The position numbers and the translations under genes were made by a program. The notes below the pieces were generated by a model, which searched no databases, was not told where the DNA came from, and was given only the letters and a program-made list of their open reading frames with translations. Below, one piece after another: positions 1-10,909 of a stretch of DNA of 64,000 nt (position 1 is its first letter; each line of letters starts with the position of its first letter). Source of the DNA: Selaginella moellendorffii (lineage: Eukaryota; Streptophyta; Lycopodiopsida; Selaginellales; Selaginellaceae). The stretch is taken from the NCBI RefSeq assembly GCF_000143415.4, contig NW_003314263.1, positions 2,420,041 to 2,484,040 of the forward strand, in the 5' to 3' direction.

Positions 1-44
1 GTTTATAATATCAATCTTAAAGGTTAAAACTATTTAGCGCCTAA

Positions 45-117
45 GTCTGGGTGGTGTAGTTGGTCATCACGCTAGTCTCACACACTAGAGGCCCCCGGTT
101 CGAACCCGGCTCGGACA
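45..117 (+). tRNA. tRNA-Val (CAC)-like, possibly defective
   Basis: The stretch folds as a tRNA: a 7-bp acceptor stem (GTCTGGG with CTCGGAC, two G-T pairs), a D arm, a 5-bp anticodon stem CTAGT/ACTAG around loop CTCACAC (anticodon CAC, valine), and a T arm with the conserved TTCGAAC loop. The D arm and loops look like plant tRNA-Val. The 3' side of the T stem is one base short (CCGG, then the acceptor strand begins), so the T stem has four pairs. This could be a tolerated variant or a recent pseudogene. It reads directly toward the dynein light chain gene on the other strand. Confidence 0.6.
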
Positions 118-139
118 AATTTCTGACTTTCTCTTTTTG

Positions 140-460
140 TTAGCCTTTGAAGAGCAAGAATGCCATTCTCTCCAAGTAAAAGTGAATGAAGGTACCGCAC
201 GAATGCGTGATGAAAGACCCGAAGCTCGTTCCCACGATGCACTGCCATCCGGGTCCATAGAGCCCGTCAAACCCCTGCCAAGAAAAACTTTGAGCGATTT
301 CATCAGAAACACTCGCTGCTACCTTTTTGATGTGCCGCGCAATCTCCTTGCAATCGTCCACCTCGTACAAATCAAGGGCCTCGGACGCCCACTCCATCGC
401 CCGCGCTTGCATCTTCTCGGGCATATCGGTGCTTCCAATCACAGCCTTGCCTTCCAGCAT
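140..460 (-). CDS. Dynein light chain, LC8 type
   Basis: This is a complete two-exon gene. Exon 1 is complement(323..460) and exon 2 complement(140..274). The 48-bp intron begins GTAGCAG and ends CTTGGCAG; its length is a multiple of three with no stop, so the unspliced frame also stays open. The spliced protein is 90 aa. It starts MLEGKAV and contains DMPEKMQ, ARHIKK, YGPGWQCIVG, SFGSF and FLLFKG, the conserved LC8/DYNLL signature used to bind target peptides in a dimer groove. LC8 proteins act as dimerisation hubs, and in land plants lacking axonemal dynein they work outside it. Length matches the family. A relic of exon 1 lies at 3483-3562, so this locus was part of a local duplication. 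Confidence 0.92.
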   Translation of the reverse strand: MLEGKAVIGSTDMPEKMQARAMEWASEALDLYEVDDCKEIARHIKKVAASVSDEIAQSFSWQGFDGLYGPGWQCIVGTSFGSFITHSCGTFIHFYLERMAFLLFKG

Positions 461-837
461 AGTTTCTCGCTACAAATCCCTCTATGGCTCGACTCCCCAA
501 CGAAAAGCTATCCAAAAAGCCCCCGAAAGCTCTTGATTCTCTTCTCCTCTGCAAGTTAACGCTACTCCCCTGTCTCGAAAAACCTTTAGTTTCCGGATTC
601 CCGAAACACTGCTGTAGTTTTCTCCAGACTGGAGCGTTTCTACATATGGTGAGCTTTCACTCCTCCTTTCACCCCTTTCCTCTCTTCATGAATGGCCACG
701 GTAATTTCTTTTGAGCCTTAAAGAACTTTCCTTTTTCTCCACCACTACGTGGAAAGCTCCCAGCATTTAGATAGTTGCTGAAAGATACTATTCACTTGGT
801 GGCTCTTTTGTTGCCTTCTGCTGCTGTCTTTCTGATA
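461..837. other. Intergenic, duplicated spacer
   Basis: I see no gene in this stretch. Its sequence is recognisably related to 3600-3880, which has the same order of thymine-rich blocks and the same shared run just before the peptidase 3' exon (GGAGGGACCGG in both). It is spacer DNA copied together with the light-chain and peptidase ends. Confidence 0.6.
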
Positions 838-1190
838 AAGAGAAGCTTTGCGTTCACTTAATTGGAGGGACCGGAATGTTGTCGCCATGCACAAGAACCA
901 TTTCATCAGCCAGGAAAGGAACTGCGCAGAAAAGAGCATCTCCTGTTCCAGCGCGTGTTTAATGTTGAGGCGGCTTAGAAACTATTCCAAGTGTTTTAGA
1001 ATTCGTCACTCCAAATCTTTGCTGCTCGCCCTCGAATGCCACCAACGCGACCGCCTTTGGACTTGAGGGCTTCATAAATCATGCGAGCTTGTTTCGCCGG
1101 TACCACCTACACAGCACCAAAACTCCGCGCAGTCTGCTTTAAGATCGTGTGTACCTTGTCACGGAACAGGATAAGAGAGATGGTTTATCG
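838..1190 (-). pseudogene. 3' fragment of S9 prolyl oligopeptidase family gene
   Basis: On the minus strand this matches the last two exons (17 and 18) of the intact peptidase gene at 7909-10906, including the segment before the catalytic histidine and the C-terminal exon. The frame is broken and nothing upstream of exon 17 is present. It is the most truncated of three local copies. The break near 1190 falls at the same point as in the copy at 3.9-6.7 kb: both are followed by the same sequence (1200-1310 and 4220-4325). One was therefore copied from an already rearranged version. Confidence 0.75.
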
Positions 1191-1400
1191 GCGAACGATC
1201 GTATCCTTGCTCATCACCTCTGAGGGAAAGAAGTTTAGAGTGAGTGAGATGACGCCAAGGCAAACGAACCAACAAGAGCGATTCGAGGACCCGAAACGAA
1301 GATTATCATCGGCTTTTGCTTTTAAGAAATGTTTTCGGGAATTTTATTTAGAAATATCTTAATTCTGAAATAAAAAAGGTAATGTTTAACGCTTAGGGTT
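1191..1400. repeat. Duplicated junction segment (pair at 4215-4330)
   Basis: This short segment contains runs shared with 4215-4330, such as GAGGGAAA and CAAACGAACCAACAAG, in the same order after a peptidase exon 17 relic. It is non-coding. The pair marks a rearrangement that existed before the local duplication. Confidence 0.6.
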
Positions 1401-1403
1401 TGA

Positions 1404-2792
1404 GTGGCAATGGAAAATCTCCAAGAGGATGTGTTGACGCTTATTCTGAGTAAGCTTGAGGATCTGAGTGACCTTTGCAGATGTGCCGGTGTGGCCAAAT
1501 TCTTTCACAGGCTACACTGGCCTGTACTGGTGCTGAGAAGAACCCACCATGACGAAGAAAGAATGGCCAGATTGGTAATTGGTGCTCTAAGCAGTAGGCA
1601 CATGAATGGATTGCAAAAGCTAGTCATCAAGTCTGAGCAGGAAAACATAGGGGTAGAAAAGAAGGACTGGTTGATGCTGAAAAAATCTCAAGGCTCGCTC
1701 CGCACTCTAGAGCTCAATGGTTGCTTTAATGTCCCCGATTTGTGGGGAGTCATACACGGGTTTCCGAAGCTTTCAATCCTAAAACTCAAGAACAACGCCT
1801 TTAGAACTCCTCGAAGCACTCTTCCCATATCACTCCCAGGGCTCACCACAGTTTCCATAATCAAGAGTTACTACATCAATGACATCCAAGCTTTGGTGAG
1901 GGCATGTCGTGCATCTCTCGAGACACTACGAGTGGAGTGCGAATCCCACATCGAGACCATGGATCTGAGCATCACCGACTGCCCCAAGCTAGAAGAGTTG
2001 GTGATCGAGGATTGCCTGAGAACAAGGTGATAGTGGAGGGTTGCAGCAAGCTCGAGGGGTTGAGCTTCACTTGGGTAAGTAGCATCCGCGTCTCAAACTC
2101 ATGCTTGGCTCTCATCCAGGAGCTGGAGCTCTGGGAGATCGACAAGCTCCGCAACAATCACCTCTATAGTATCTTATCTGCTTGTCCGATGCTCCAGACT
2201 CTCCAGCTTTCTGGAGGCGAAGCTTTGAAATCTCCGGTTGTGATCAGTTGCCCCACAATAACGAGCTTGAATTACGCTCGGAAAGATAGCAGGTGTCCAG
2301 ATTTCCACGATCAACTGCTGTTGGAGCCTCACGTTTTGCGGATTGAGTGTCCGAGTCTGCAGAAGTTAAAAATCAGTGGGGACTGTTGTGTTGTGGCAGA
2401 TTTTGATGTGAATATACCTGAAGTTACTATTGCGGAAAGGTGGGGGTACCAGAATGTGAAGAAAGTTTTGTGTTTGAGCAAGAGTGTTTTACACTTGGAT
2501 ATAAGCAGAAGATTACGCTCGTCAGAGCCCGGGGAAAAGTGAGATACGATTGAGTGTATTCTATCAGCTGCTGCAGGAGAGCTTGGAATTGAGAAGTATT
2601 AGAATGGATCTAGGTGATCCGCATGAAACGGCACCTATTCAAAAGTTTTTGAGCTCGTTTTTTATTGCCCATCCATGTCTAGAGAGCGTGACAACATCTA
2701 CAAATTATTGGGAAGCCTTGCAAGAGATTAAAAGACCAGATTTTTATTGCGAAAAGAAATCTGAAGACCACGTTGTAATTCATCGAGCATAA
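1404..2792 (+). pseudogene. F-box/LRR gene with two frameshifts
   Basis: The start ATG lies at 1410 (MENLQEDV...) or 1404. The first roughly 40 residues form an F-box (LQEDVLTLILSKL, then LCRCAGVAKFF), the part that in this family binds SKP1 in an SCF ubiquitin ligase. Leucine-rich repeats follow (LRTLELNGC, LSILKLKNN, LEELVIEDC, LQTLQLSGG, LQKLKISG). The reading frame changes near 2020, where CTGAGAACAAGG runs into TGA, and again near 2530 in a G4A4 run. Without those two events it would encode about 460 aa, the usual size for plant F-box/LRR proteins. No intron fits either break, so I call it a recent pseudogene; a sequencing error at the homopolymer is possible for the second. A more decayed copy follows at 2840. 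Confidence 0.8.
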
Positions 2793-2839
2793 TAGTAATG
2801 TTTATTCTTATTTTTTTTAAATTAGAAATAAAAAGAAAT

Positions 2840-3420
2840 GTGTAGAAAGAATGGCCAAGCAAAGAAGCACTGAAGAAATCTGAAGGCACTTTAGCTCAAT
2901 GGTTGTTGTTATGTTCCCAATTTATGGGGAAAGTTTTCAAGCCTAAAAATCAAGAACATTAGGAATCCTCCATTATTATTACCAGCATTTCTATAGTATT
3001 TGAACATCCAATCTTTGGCAATGGCGTGTTGTGGAGGCAGGGTGATAGTGGAGGCCTGAGGTTCTCGAAAGCACTCAAACTCATGCTTGCCTCTCATCCA
3101 GGAGTTCCGCAAGCTAAGTAACAATCATCTCTATAGTATCTTATCTGAAAGGAAAAGATTTGAAATCTCGGGTTATATTTCGTTGCCCCACACTTGCTAG
3201 CTTGAATTACGGACTTTGAAGTTCACGGCGATTTAGTGCTGAAGAAGCCGCTTCACGTTTTGCAGATTGATGCCGGAGCCGGGATTGCTATGTTGTGGTA
3301 AACTTCGATGTGGATATAGCTGAACCTACCATTGAGGAAAAGTTGCGGACGAGCATGTGAAATTGTGCAAGAGCGTTTTGCCGATATAAGAGATTATGGT
3401 GCTGGAAGGGCACGTTGATC
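2840..3420 (+). pseudogene. F-box/LRR relic, second copy
   Basis: This is a shortened, decayed duplicate of the LRR part of the preceding gene. Blocks matching about 1560-2480 occur in the same order (for example CTCAATGGTTG, then ATTTATGGGG, then CTCTATAGTATCTTATCTG), separated by deletions. No open frame of useful length remains and the F-box part is absent. Confidence 0.75.
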
Positions 3421-3482
3421 TCCTTCACATTCTTTTTAAACTACTAAACGCTGTATTACTATTTAGGATTTTAGTTAAGTTT

Positions 3483-3562
3483 TACTAAAGGCACCTTGTA
3501 CAAATCAAGCACTCCCATCTTTTTTGGTATGTCGGTGCTAATCACAACCCCTTCTAGCATAT
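3483..3562 (-). pseudogene. Dynein light chain exon 1 relic
   Basis: The stretch matches the first exon of the LC8 gene at 323-460, with a shared run from TTGTACAAATCAAG to the start-codon region TTCTAGCAT. About 30 internal bases are missing and exon 2 is absent. Together with the next feature it shows that light chain and peptidase 3' end were duplicated as one block (358-1330 versus 3483-4330). Confidence 0.75.
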
Positions 3563-3889
3563 CTTTTCTTCCTTTCACTTAAACATTGAGATCTTGAGAG
3601 TTAAAGTTACTTACTGCACACTGTTATACATGTTTTGAGGCCGAGAAAGAAAAGCCTCCAAACTGCTTCCATCATTAAGAACTGATTGAGCCACTGCTGC
3701 TTACTGAGTAGTTTCTCCGGCACTTGAGAGCGTTTAACTCTAGCACTTCCTATCCCTTTCATTTATCTCTCTTCTTGATTACTTTCGAGCACTTCACTTT
3801 TTTCTTCCACCAGCATTGACGTAGATAGTTTGCTGATAGATACTACTCACTTGACTTGCCTTGAGCTTCTTCTCAAAAAGAAAAACTTT

Positions 3890-6690
3890 GCACTTTTCTT
3901 AAATGGAGGGACCGGACGAGGGACCGGAATGTTGACATACGCAGGGACTATTTTATCAGCCGGGAAATACCCGCCAACCGTGCACGCAAAGAACATCTCA
4001 TGCTCCAGAGAATGCTTAATGGTCTCGGCCTGAAACACGAGAGCTTAGAATATTATTCGAGTTTTATAGCACTTGTGACTCCAAACCTTTCGGAACCCGT
4101 GCTGCTCGCCTTCGTATTCCACCATCGCGACTGTTACGCCTTTCGACTTGAGTGCTTCATAAATCATGGGAGATTGTTTCGCCGGTACCACCTACACAGC
4201 GTTAAGACCTGTAAAGTCTACGTCTGATCGTGCTCACCACCTTTGAGGGAAAAAAGCACGAGATTTTAGAGTCTTTAGATATGAGTGAGAGGAAGCCGAG
4301 ACAAACGAACCAACAAGCTTGCCTATGTAGTGCTTCTCGTATTTGTGGGACACGCGAGGCCTTTCAAATCATTTATGGCACCATTCCAGCAGCAGCATGG
4401 CGAGCGATACTAAGTGACAATGGCGGACGCTGGAATGAGCGCGATCGCAACCAGGTAAGCTCCAAGAGAACGAGCTAGCCTTTCTTTTCTTGCCTGTTCT
4501 GAGGCGATCTAGCCGACGATGACGACGCAATGATCCTCACAGATCCTAAAATGCGAAGGTCGGAGATACCGTGGCAAGTTTAAAGCCGGGGCTTCTTTGG
4601 CGCACGTGAATTTTGTTTTTTCAAGTTCTCTAACGATGGGAAGGCCAGTGCGGCTTGAGGAGTGTAACCTCCTGCAGAACCCCCGTCTATACACGTTCGA
4701 TGTCCATCTGCTTCACCAAAAGTTGCCTGAAACAACCCATAAGTTGCGAGATCGAAAAGGAAAATTAGAAACAAGCCACTGCTCACCAGGCTGGATGCAC
4801 AGCGGACGCAATCAGCTACATCCACAATTCCATTAGCCTTTCCCTGCATCTCCTCCCGTAACCTTCCAATGCACAAAAGCAGCATGCGTACTACGTATGA
4901 AGAAAAATAATAGTGCGAAGGAACATATCAAACGTGTACTTCCGCCATAGTTTACGTCGGAAAAAGCCCAGCCTCCAAAACTGGATATTCAACTGCAAGG
5001 TCGTGTCCGACTCTACCGTAGGCTCGCCTGTGGAAACAACACAAACGTTGCTGAGAATTCCCTGGAAATGCGGGATGTTTCGGACCGTGAGCACGCACTA
5101 GAAGTGGAGGCTTCTCTTCCGGCAGTCGGGATTGAATGGTGGATAGAAGTTGGCCTCCTGAGTACTTCAGTAAGAAACTCGACGATCCGTGAATGTAATC
5201 TCGGTATTTATCTAGATCAGTGCTTCTGACGACCAGCTGATTGAACCAGAACCTGTATCAAGTTAGACATCAGTTTGCAATCTCATCACACTGAAAGAAG
5301 AAGAAAAAGAAGGAAACACTTGTACCTTGACAATGGACATTGGATGCCTTGGAGACCCAGCACTCATGAACAAGGTGTCACCAATCACTAGCAACAAAAT
5401 AGCCAGCTCTAACAGATTAAAAGAAAGGAATGGTTCTTCGTATTAGCACACCAGATCATAGATGGAAGTGAACGGGGTTTCCACTGGATGGACGGCCGTG
5501 GAAGGAAAATTGTCCTCCATCGCCAACCTTGAATATCCTCGTTGCCTGCAACGCGAAGTTACTATTAATTTCAACAATGTATCGAAACGGCACCTGTATG
5601 TGTTCCACGAGAAGATTCATAGAATTCATAGGAACTGTTGCCAAAATTCCATGCCGGTCTTGTAAATTCCGCGTCTAGAGAGTACAATGGCTCGCTTTTG
5701 TTCTTGCGTTCACACTGACAAAAGAGAAGCAAAACATTGACAAATACTGAGATATTTACGCTTCACAGTCATAAAGCAGTGTGTTTACCCAAGGATATAT
5801 GTTCCAAAATCCATTCTCTCTGTCACATACAAAGAAAAGCTCCCCTGAAAACCAAGGTTTCTCTTCCACACTTACAATGTTACGAATGAATGAATACCTT
5901 GGGATGACCATTTAGGCTCTCACACCGCCTTCTCCAGCAATATATGCCTTGTCGCTGCAACAAATAGTCGACAATCACTTTAAGAAAAAAAAAGAACGAA
6001 GGCTTACCCGTGTTTGACCAACGTAGAGAGAAGTAGCATCCCAAGGCATGATTGGATGAGACCACTCAATCCACCCTATATTAGAACCATCGGGACTCAG
6101 TCTAGGAAAAGTATAAAAGTAATTCCCGGTGATAAGAACTTCCGGCTCTGTATCTTCGAAAAACCGAGACTACACGACGAACTTACCAGCCGGATCGCTA
6201 CTCTTAAGATCCACGCTGACTATTTCATGCACCGGTTCCTTTCAATGCCTATGATCTACAAACATGGAAGATCAGAGTTATCTGTTCATCACAAGCAAAG
6301 GAAAGAAAAAAACTTATCACAACTTGATAAATCGACCTCGATCCATCAGCATAGCAGACGAGAGGACCTCCATAGTCTGGAGTGATAGGAACCGGCAAAC
6401 GTTTCGTGGATCACAGCTCTAGCATCACTGCATGGGAAGATCACACAGGAAAAAAGAAATCTGGTCGGAAAGATTGGCACTGCAAACGCTAGATGTCCAA
6501 ACTCATTGGCGATGGTCTGGACATCAAATCTAGGAGGAGTGATTTCTTCCACTCCACCACTTTCATTCTTTTTCACAAGACAGAAAGAAAGAGAAGCAAA
6601 GAACTCAAACGAGAAAATGCGCTCGCAAGAAGATATCTGAAACACTTACCCTCCTTCCACTGGCCTCCCTTCGTGAGGAGATTCTCAAGG
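3890..6690 (-). pseudogene. S9 prolyl oligopeptidase family pseudogene, middle copy
   Basis: On the minus strand nearly every exon of the intact gene at 7909-10906 can be found in order: exon 18 about 3935-4037, exon 17 about 4120-4190, exon 14 about 4520-4720 with the nucleophile motif GGSAGG, exon 12 about 4930-5030, exon 11 about 5100-5270, exon 9 about 5460-5550, exon 5 about 6010-6150 and exon 2 about 6450-6610. Exons 15 and 16 are missing; 4200-4515 holds unrelated duplicated sequence instead. Several exons are frameshifted, and exon 1 is cut so that only its end (about 6650-6700) stays in place. The rest of exon 1 appears inverted at 6806. It cannot encode a working enzyme. Confidence 0.85.
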
Positions 6691-6805
6691 TGGCAGTCGA
6701 GATAGCAATGGCAGTCGAAGAGCATGGCTTCTGAAGGTGGCAGTCGAAGAACATGCTTTCTTTTCCAACATTGCGCACTGAGATCTTCTCTTCTCGAGTG
6801 CAGCG

Positions 6806-6927
6806 ATGGCGGAGGGCAAGAAGAAGGACAAGGCGCAAGCTCCATTCGCACCTGAAAATCCCCTCTCACCGCTGAGCACGCCGCGAGGGCTGCGCCTTTG
6901 CGGATTCGGGATCGAGAGATCTTCTGT
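6806..6927 (+). pseudogene. Inverted exon 1 of the S9 peptidase gene
   Basis: The plus strand encodes a start closely resembling the N-terminus of the intact peptidase (MAEGKKKDKAQAPF here, [13 protein letters not shown] there), a leucine/glycine-rich continuation, and a donor-like GTAAGTG. Its orientation is opposite to the rest of the pseudogene at 3890-6690, whose exon 1 is missing just this part. A small inversion at the 5' end is the simplest reading. Confidence 0.7.
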
Positions 6928-6929
6928 AA

Positions 6930-7389
6930 GTGAGCATAATCTAAATATCAAATATACCCGATTTGGGCATATGCATGACAAAAAGAGGATCTGGAATCAG
7001 ATAAAAAAAAATATTTGCTTTACATGATCGTGTTGTGAGTACACTCCAAGCTTTGTCTTCCATGCAACAGGATCTCGATCAAGATAAGCTCGTTCCGGGC
7101 ATATGCTGTCATCATAACTGACCACTAGAAAACATATTCTTGGCGTGGATGAAAACGTTTTTCTGCAGCCCTTTCGATCTGAAACCCTCTCCCAAGTCCT
7201 TGGATTTTATTGCAAGTGGTTGGTGAGCATTCCCCATTTTGTTGATTTGAGCAAAGATCTAAACCTTTTTCCTCTAATCTTGCTACAAAACATTGATTTT
7301 ATCCCAATACTTTGTATAGATAAAAAATGACAGTATAATTGCATGGTGGTAGATCACACTTGGCACAGTCTGCAATGCATGCTGAACCA
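6930..7389. other. Intergenic, no gene recognised
   Basis: Short open frames such as 7145-7330 carry no recognisable motif and no start or splice context. The right part is presumably the promoter region of the small secreted protein gene. Confidence 0.5.
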
Positions 7390-7397
7390 TATAAATA
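7390..7397 (+). promoter_or_regulatory. TATA box of the small secreted protein gene
   Basis: TATAAATA lies 55 bp before the ATG at 7452, which places a start of transcription near 7420 and a leader of about 30 bases. No competing gene lies nearby on this strand. Confidence 0.6.
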
Positions 7398-7451
7398 TGA
7401 ATCAAACCTAGGCTCAAAGCAAGCATACAATTTGAAAGTTCTCATCTCACC

Positions 7452-7838
7452 ATGAAGGCTGCTCTAGTGTTTCTTGTGCTTGTATTCAAGGTTACTTTGT
7501 CTTCTTCAAGGAGGGAGCTCTTGTCCGTCCGTGGAGTTCATGAACAGCAGGATCCACTAGCTTCTGATTCTCTTTTGCCTTCTTTTGGAGAAGATGGTGA
7601 TGATCTTCAGCAAGGCAAGCACATGAAGCAGAACGACAATGGCAACAACATCAACATCAACATCAACTTCAAGTGTAATGGTGATGATCATGTAGATTCA
7701 AAGAATGAGAACAAGGAGAAGGATGGCAAGAGCAAGGAGGAACACAAGGAAGACAAGGATGACAAGAGGGAGGAGAAGAAAGGAAAGGACATGGATGACA
7801 AGAGCAAGGAGAAGGACGAAACGAGAGTGTTTCCCTAG
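7452..7838 (+). CDS. Small secreted, highly charged protein
   Basis: This is a single-exon gene of 128 aa. Residues 1-20 form a signal peptide with a short basic start and a hydrophobic core (ALVFLVLVF), so the product is likely exported. A middle part contains an asparagine/isoleucine run (NINININ) and the single cysteine. Residues 75-125 are almost wholly Lys, Glu and Asp (repeats such as KSKE, DKDDKREEKK), likely disordered and able to bind ions or nucleic acid. A TATA box lies 55 bp upstream and AATAAA 24 bp after the stop, so the gene looks intact and transcribed. It converges on the 3' end of the peptidase gene, 70 bp away. I do not recognise the family; a defence-related or cell-wall peptide is only a guess. 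Confidence 0.72.
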   Translation: MKAALVFLVLVFKVTLSSSRRELLSVRGVHEQQDPLASDSLLPSFGEDGDDLQQGKHMKQNDNGNNINININFKCNGDDHVDSKNENKEKDGKSKEEHKEDKDDKREEKKGKDMDDKSKEKDETRVFP

Positions 7839-7861
7839 AAAATGTAATCCAAAGGAGAAGG

Positions 7862-7867
7862 AATAAA
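7862..7867 (+). terminator. Poly(A) signal AATAAA
   Basis: AATAAA stands 24 bases after the stop codon of the secreted protein gene, followed by an AT-poor stretch that runs into the 3' end of the peptidase gene on the other strand. Confidence 0.55.
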
Positions 7868-7908
7868 AGCTCCAGACTCTAAGCACGAGTCGCTTTTGCA
7901 TCCTTCAC

Positions 7909-10906
7909 TTACTTGGAGGGAAAATTATCGACATGAACGGGATCTATCTTATCAGCCGGAAGAAACCCTCCAATTAAACGTGCAAAGAAGAGCATCTCTT
8001 GTTCCAGTGTGTACTTGATATTTTCAGCCTGCAATGGACACGGGAAATACAATTCAAAACGGAAGAATTTGATTCTAGCGTACCTTTCGGAAGCCATGCT
8101 GCTCGCCTTCGTATTCCACCAGTGCAACCGGGATGCCTTTGGACTTCACGGCTTCGTAAATCATACGAGCTTGGTTCGGCGGCACCACCTGCATTGTCGC
8201 AGTTTAGAAACGCAAAGCTTTTGCTGTTTACTCGTACCTTGTCATCGAGCCCTTGAAACAGAATAAGCGGGCACGAGAAACGCTCGGGATAGTGAATTGG
8301 AGAGCGGTCGTGGAAGGCTTTGGAATCTCCTGTAACGACACACGACTTTAGAGAGACAACTGGGAAAGAAATACGCAACGAACCGATAAGGGAAGTCAGG
8401 TAGCGTGACTCAAATTTGTGAGTATCCGTCATAAGGGACTCCAGATCACTCACCTGAAGCATTCACAGGATTAAAGATCACCCAGGAGAAAATAAAATGT
8501 ACCCCATAGAGAGAAGCACCGGCTTTAAACGTATCGCGAAAGGCCAGTGCGGCTAGTGTGGTATAACCCCCCGCTGAACGACCATCTATACAGAGCCGAC
8601 TTTCATCAACCTCACCAGAGGCTACCTGAAGGTTGAAAGATCAAACAACAGAGCAGAAAAAGGGAGAATAGTTACCAGATGTGATGCACAGCTGCAGCAA
8701 TCACCAACGTCCACGATTCCCCACTTTCCATTCAGCCTTTCCCTGTATTGTCTCCCGTAACCTTCACAGACGAATATCAGTCCCATGGAATAAAATCAAA
8801 TCAATGATACCTGTACTTCCGCCATAGTTTACGTCCGCAAAAGCCCAGCCGCGACTTGTCCAAAATTGAATGCCTAACTGCAAGGTTGTGTCCGACTCCG
8901 CCGTAGGTCCACCTGTGCAAGACAAAAACATTAGAACGCTCCTTATGAATCAAAAATGAATTAGACCGTGAGATCGCACTAGAAGCGGAGGCTTCTCTTC
9001 CGGCGGGGCTTCGTAGTCGCCATTAGATGGCGGATAGAAGTTGACGAATGCAGTCTCCCCAGGAACTTCGGTAGGGAACTCGATAATCCTTGGAACACTG
9101 ATGTACTCTTGATATTTATCTAAGTCCATTGCTTCTGATGACCAGATGATTGAACCAGGATCTGCGTCCGAGTTTTTCAGATCCACCTGTTCATTAAGCA
9201 TGAATTTCAAATGGTGAAGACCAAAAACAATCTAATACCTTTACGATAGAAACTGGATGCTTTGGAGACCCAGCACTCATTAGTAAGGTGTCACCACATA
9301 CTGCCTGCAGAAATTGTAAGTGACAAAGTAGTGGCTCTTGAAAAGATCATACCAGATTATAAATTGCATCGAACGGGGTTTCTACTGGATAGATGGACCT
9401 AGAAGGAGATATATCCACTATCGCTAACCGTGAATTTCCACGTTCCCTGGAAAAGAAAAAACAAAAAAACAAAAAATCGCAGGGTCACTCTCGGTTAAGA
9501 AAAATCCAAGCACCACCTATATGTGCAGATAATACGTGTTCCTAAAGAAGAATTAAAGAATCCGTAGGAACTGTTGCCAAAGATCCATGCCGGTCTTGTA
9601 AATTCCGCGTCTAGAGGGTACATCGGCTCGCATTTGTTCTCGCTTTCAACCTGGTCAAGGCGATATATAGTGCTCCACAGATAGAAAAGAATGTGCCTAC
9701 CCAATGATACAGGTTCCAAAAACCTCTTCCTCTGTCAGATACAAAGAAGAGTTCCCCTGAAACCAAAAATTAATGTTTCAGAGACAATGCACAAAGTTCT
9801 GATACCTTCGGGAGACCATTTAGGTTCTGTAACAGCTTCTTTTGCGCCATCGTTTCCAGCTACACAAACTCTTTTTGTTATTTTCCTGCAGGCAACGCCT
9901 TTAGAAAGGAAAAACGAGCAAAAACACTAACCCGTCTTTGCCGATGTCGCCAACGTAGAGATAAGTAGAGTCCCAAGGCATGTTTGGATGGGACCATTCA
10001 ATCCAGGCTAGCTTACGGCCGTCGGGGCTCAGTCTGGGAAAAGAATAAAAATCATTCCCAGAGAGGAGAACTTCCGGCTCTGCAGACAACCACCGATATC
10101 CACAGATGAACAAATGCCTGCTGAAAATCCAAGGAACTTACCAGCAAGAGCGGTACTTTTCAGATCAACGCTAACTATATCATTCACCGGTTCCTTTCCT
10201 TGTCTATGATCTACAAAACATTAGAAAAAGCAATGCACTGCATAGAAACTTGAAAATCCATTGTGAGTACCTTCACGAACAGTGATATATCGACCTCGAC
10301 TAATATCGAACCTCCCATCAGCATAGCGTACAACAGGACCTTCATAAGCTGGGGTAAGAGGAACCGGAGAACGCTCTGTCCATCACAGCTCTAAAATCAG
10401 AAAGATACATAGGAAAAAGAAGGGAAAAAGCTTAGCTTACCTCCAGTCAAAGACTGCTTGTAAAGACGCTGATCGGAGAAGTTTGAGAACACAGCGGTCT
10501 CTCCCTCCACTGTAAATGCTCCGCCACCATACTCATGGACGGTGGAACGAACATTAAATCCAGAAGGAGTGATATCTTCCACTCGCCCATTCCCATCCTT
10601 CTTTACAAGAACGCATCGCCTGTAAACAAGGAAGAAAATCCTCATTTCTAAGCGCTAGAGATCTTTGTAGAGAAAATGAAAATGCATGCTCTCAACTGAG
10701 AAAAACTAGAGTGTTCCTTGCAATGCTGATGCTATAGACGCCTACCCGGCTTCCGCTGGCCTTCCTTCCACGCAGAGAAGATTTCCATTCGCATCGGTCG
10801 CGAATCCTCCAAGGCGCAGTGATGCTCCCGACACGAGCTCGGCGGTGAAGGGAGATTTCCAGGAGCCGAATGGAGCTTGCGTCTTTTTCTTGCTGTCGTC
10901 CGCCAT
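7909..10906 (-). CDS. Prolyl oligopeptidase (S9) family serine peptidase
   Basis: I splice this gene into 18 exons: complement(join(7909..8028, 8084..8188, 8238..8329, 8384..8453, 8503..8625, 8676..8761, 8811..8912, 8967..9186, 9239..9304, 9353..9446, 9517..9650, 9701..9756, 9806..9885, 9932..10079, 10142..10210, 10271..10375, 10441..10619, 10746..10906)). All introns are GT-AG, most of them about 50-65 bp, and the sum is 2010 bases (669 aa). The N-terminal part is the beta-propeller (for example [16 protein letters not shown]). The C-terminal half is the alpha/beta hydrolase: Ser517 in GRSAGG, Asp594 in GLDDKVV and His626 in EGEQHGF form the expected triad. It resembles plant dipeptidyl/acylaminoacyl-peptidase-like proteins that cleave short peptides. 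The start is the first ATG of exon 1; an in-frame GTG upstream is not used. It is the only intact copy of three. Confidence 0.93.
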
Positions 10907-10909
10907 CAC

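Noticed and set aside
4395-4480. Possible first exon MADAGMSAIAT with donor GTAAGC (ATG at 4423)
   Set aside because: Only 12 codons; no downstream exon found before the peptidase exon 14 relic. Could be part of the inserted segment, but not supportable as a gene.
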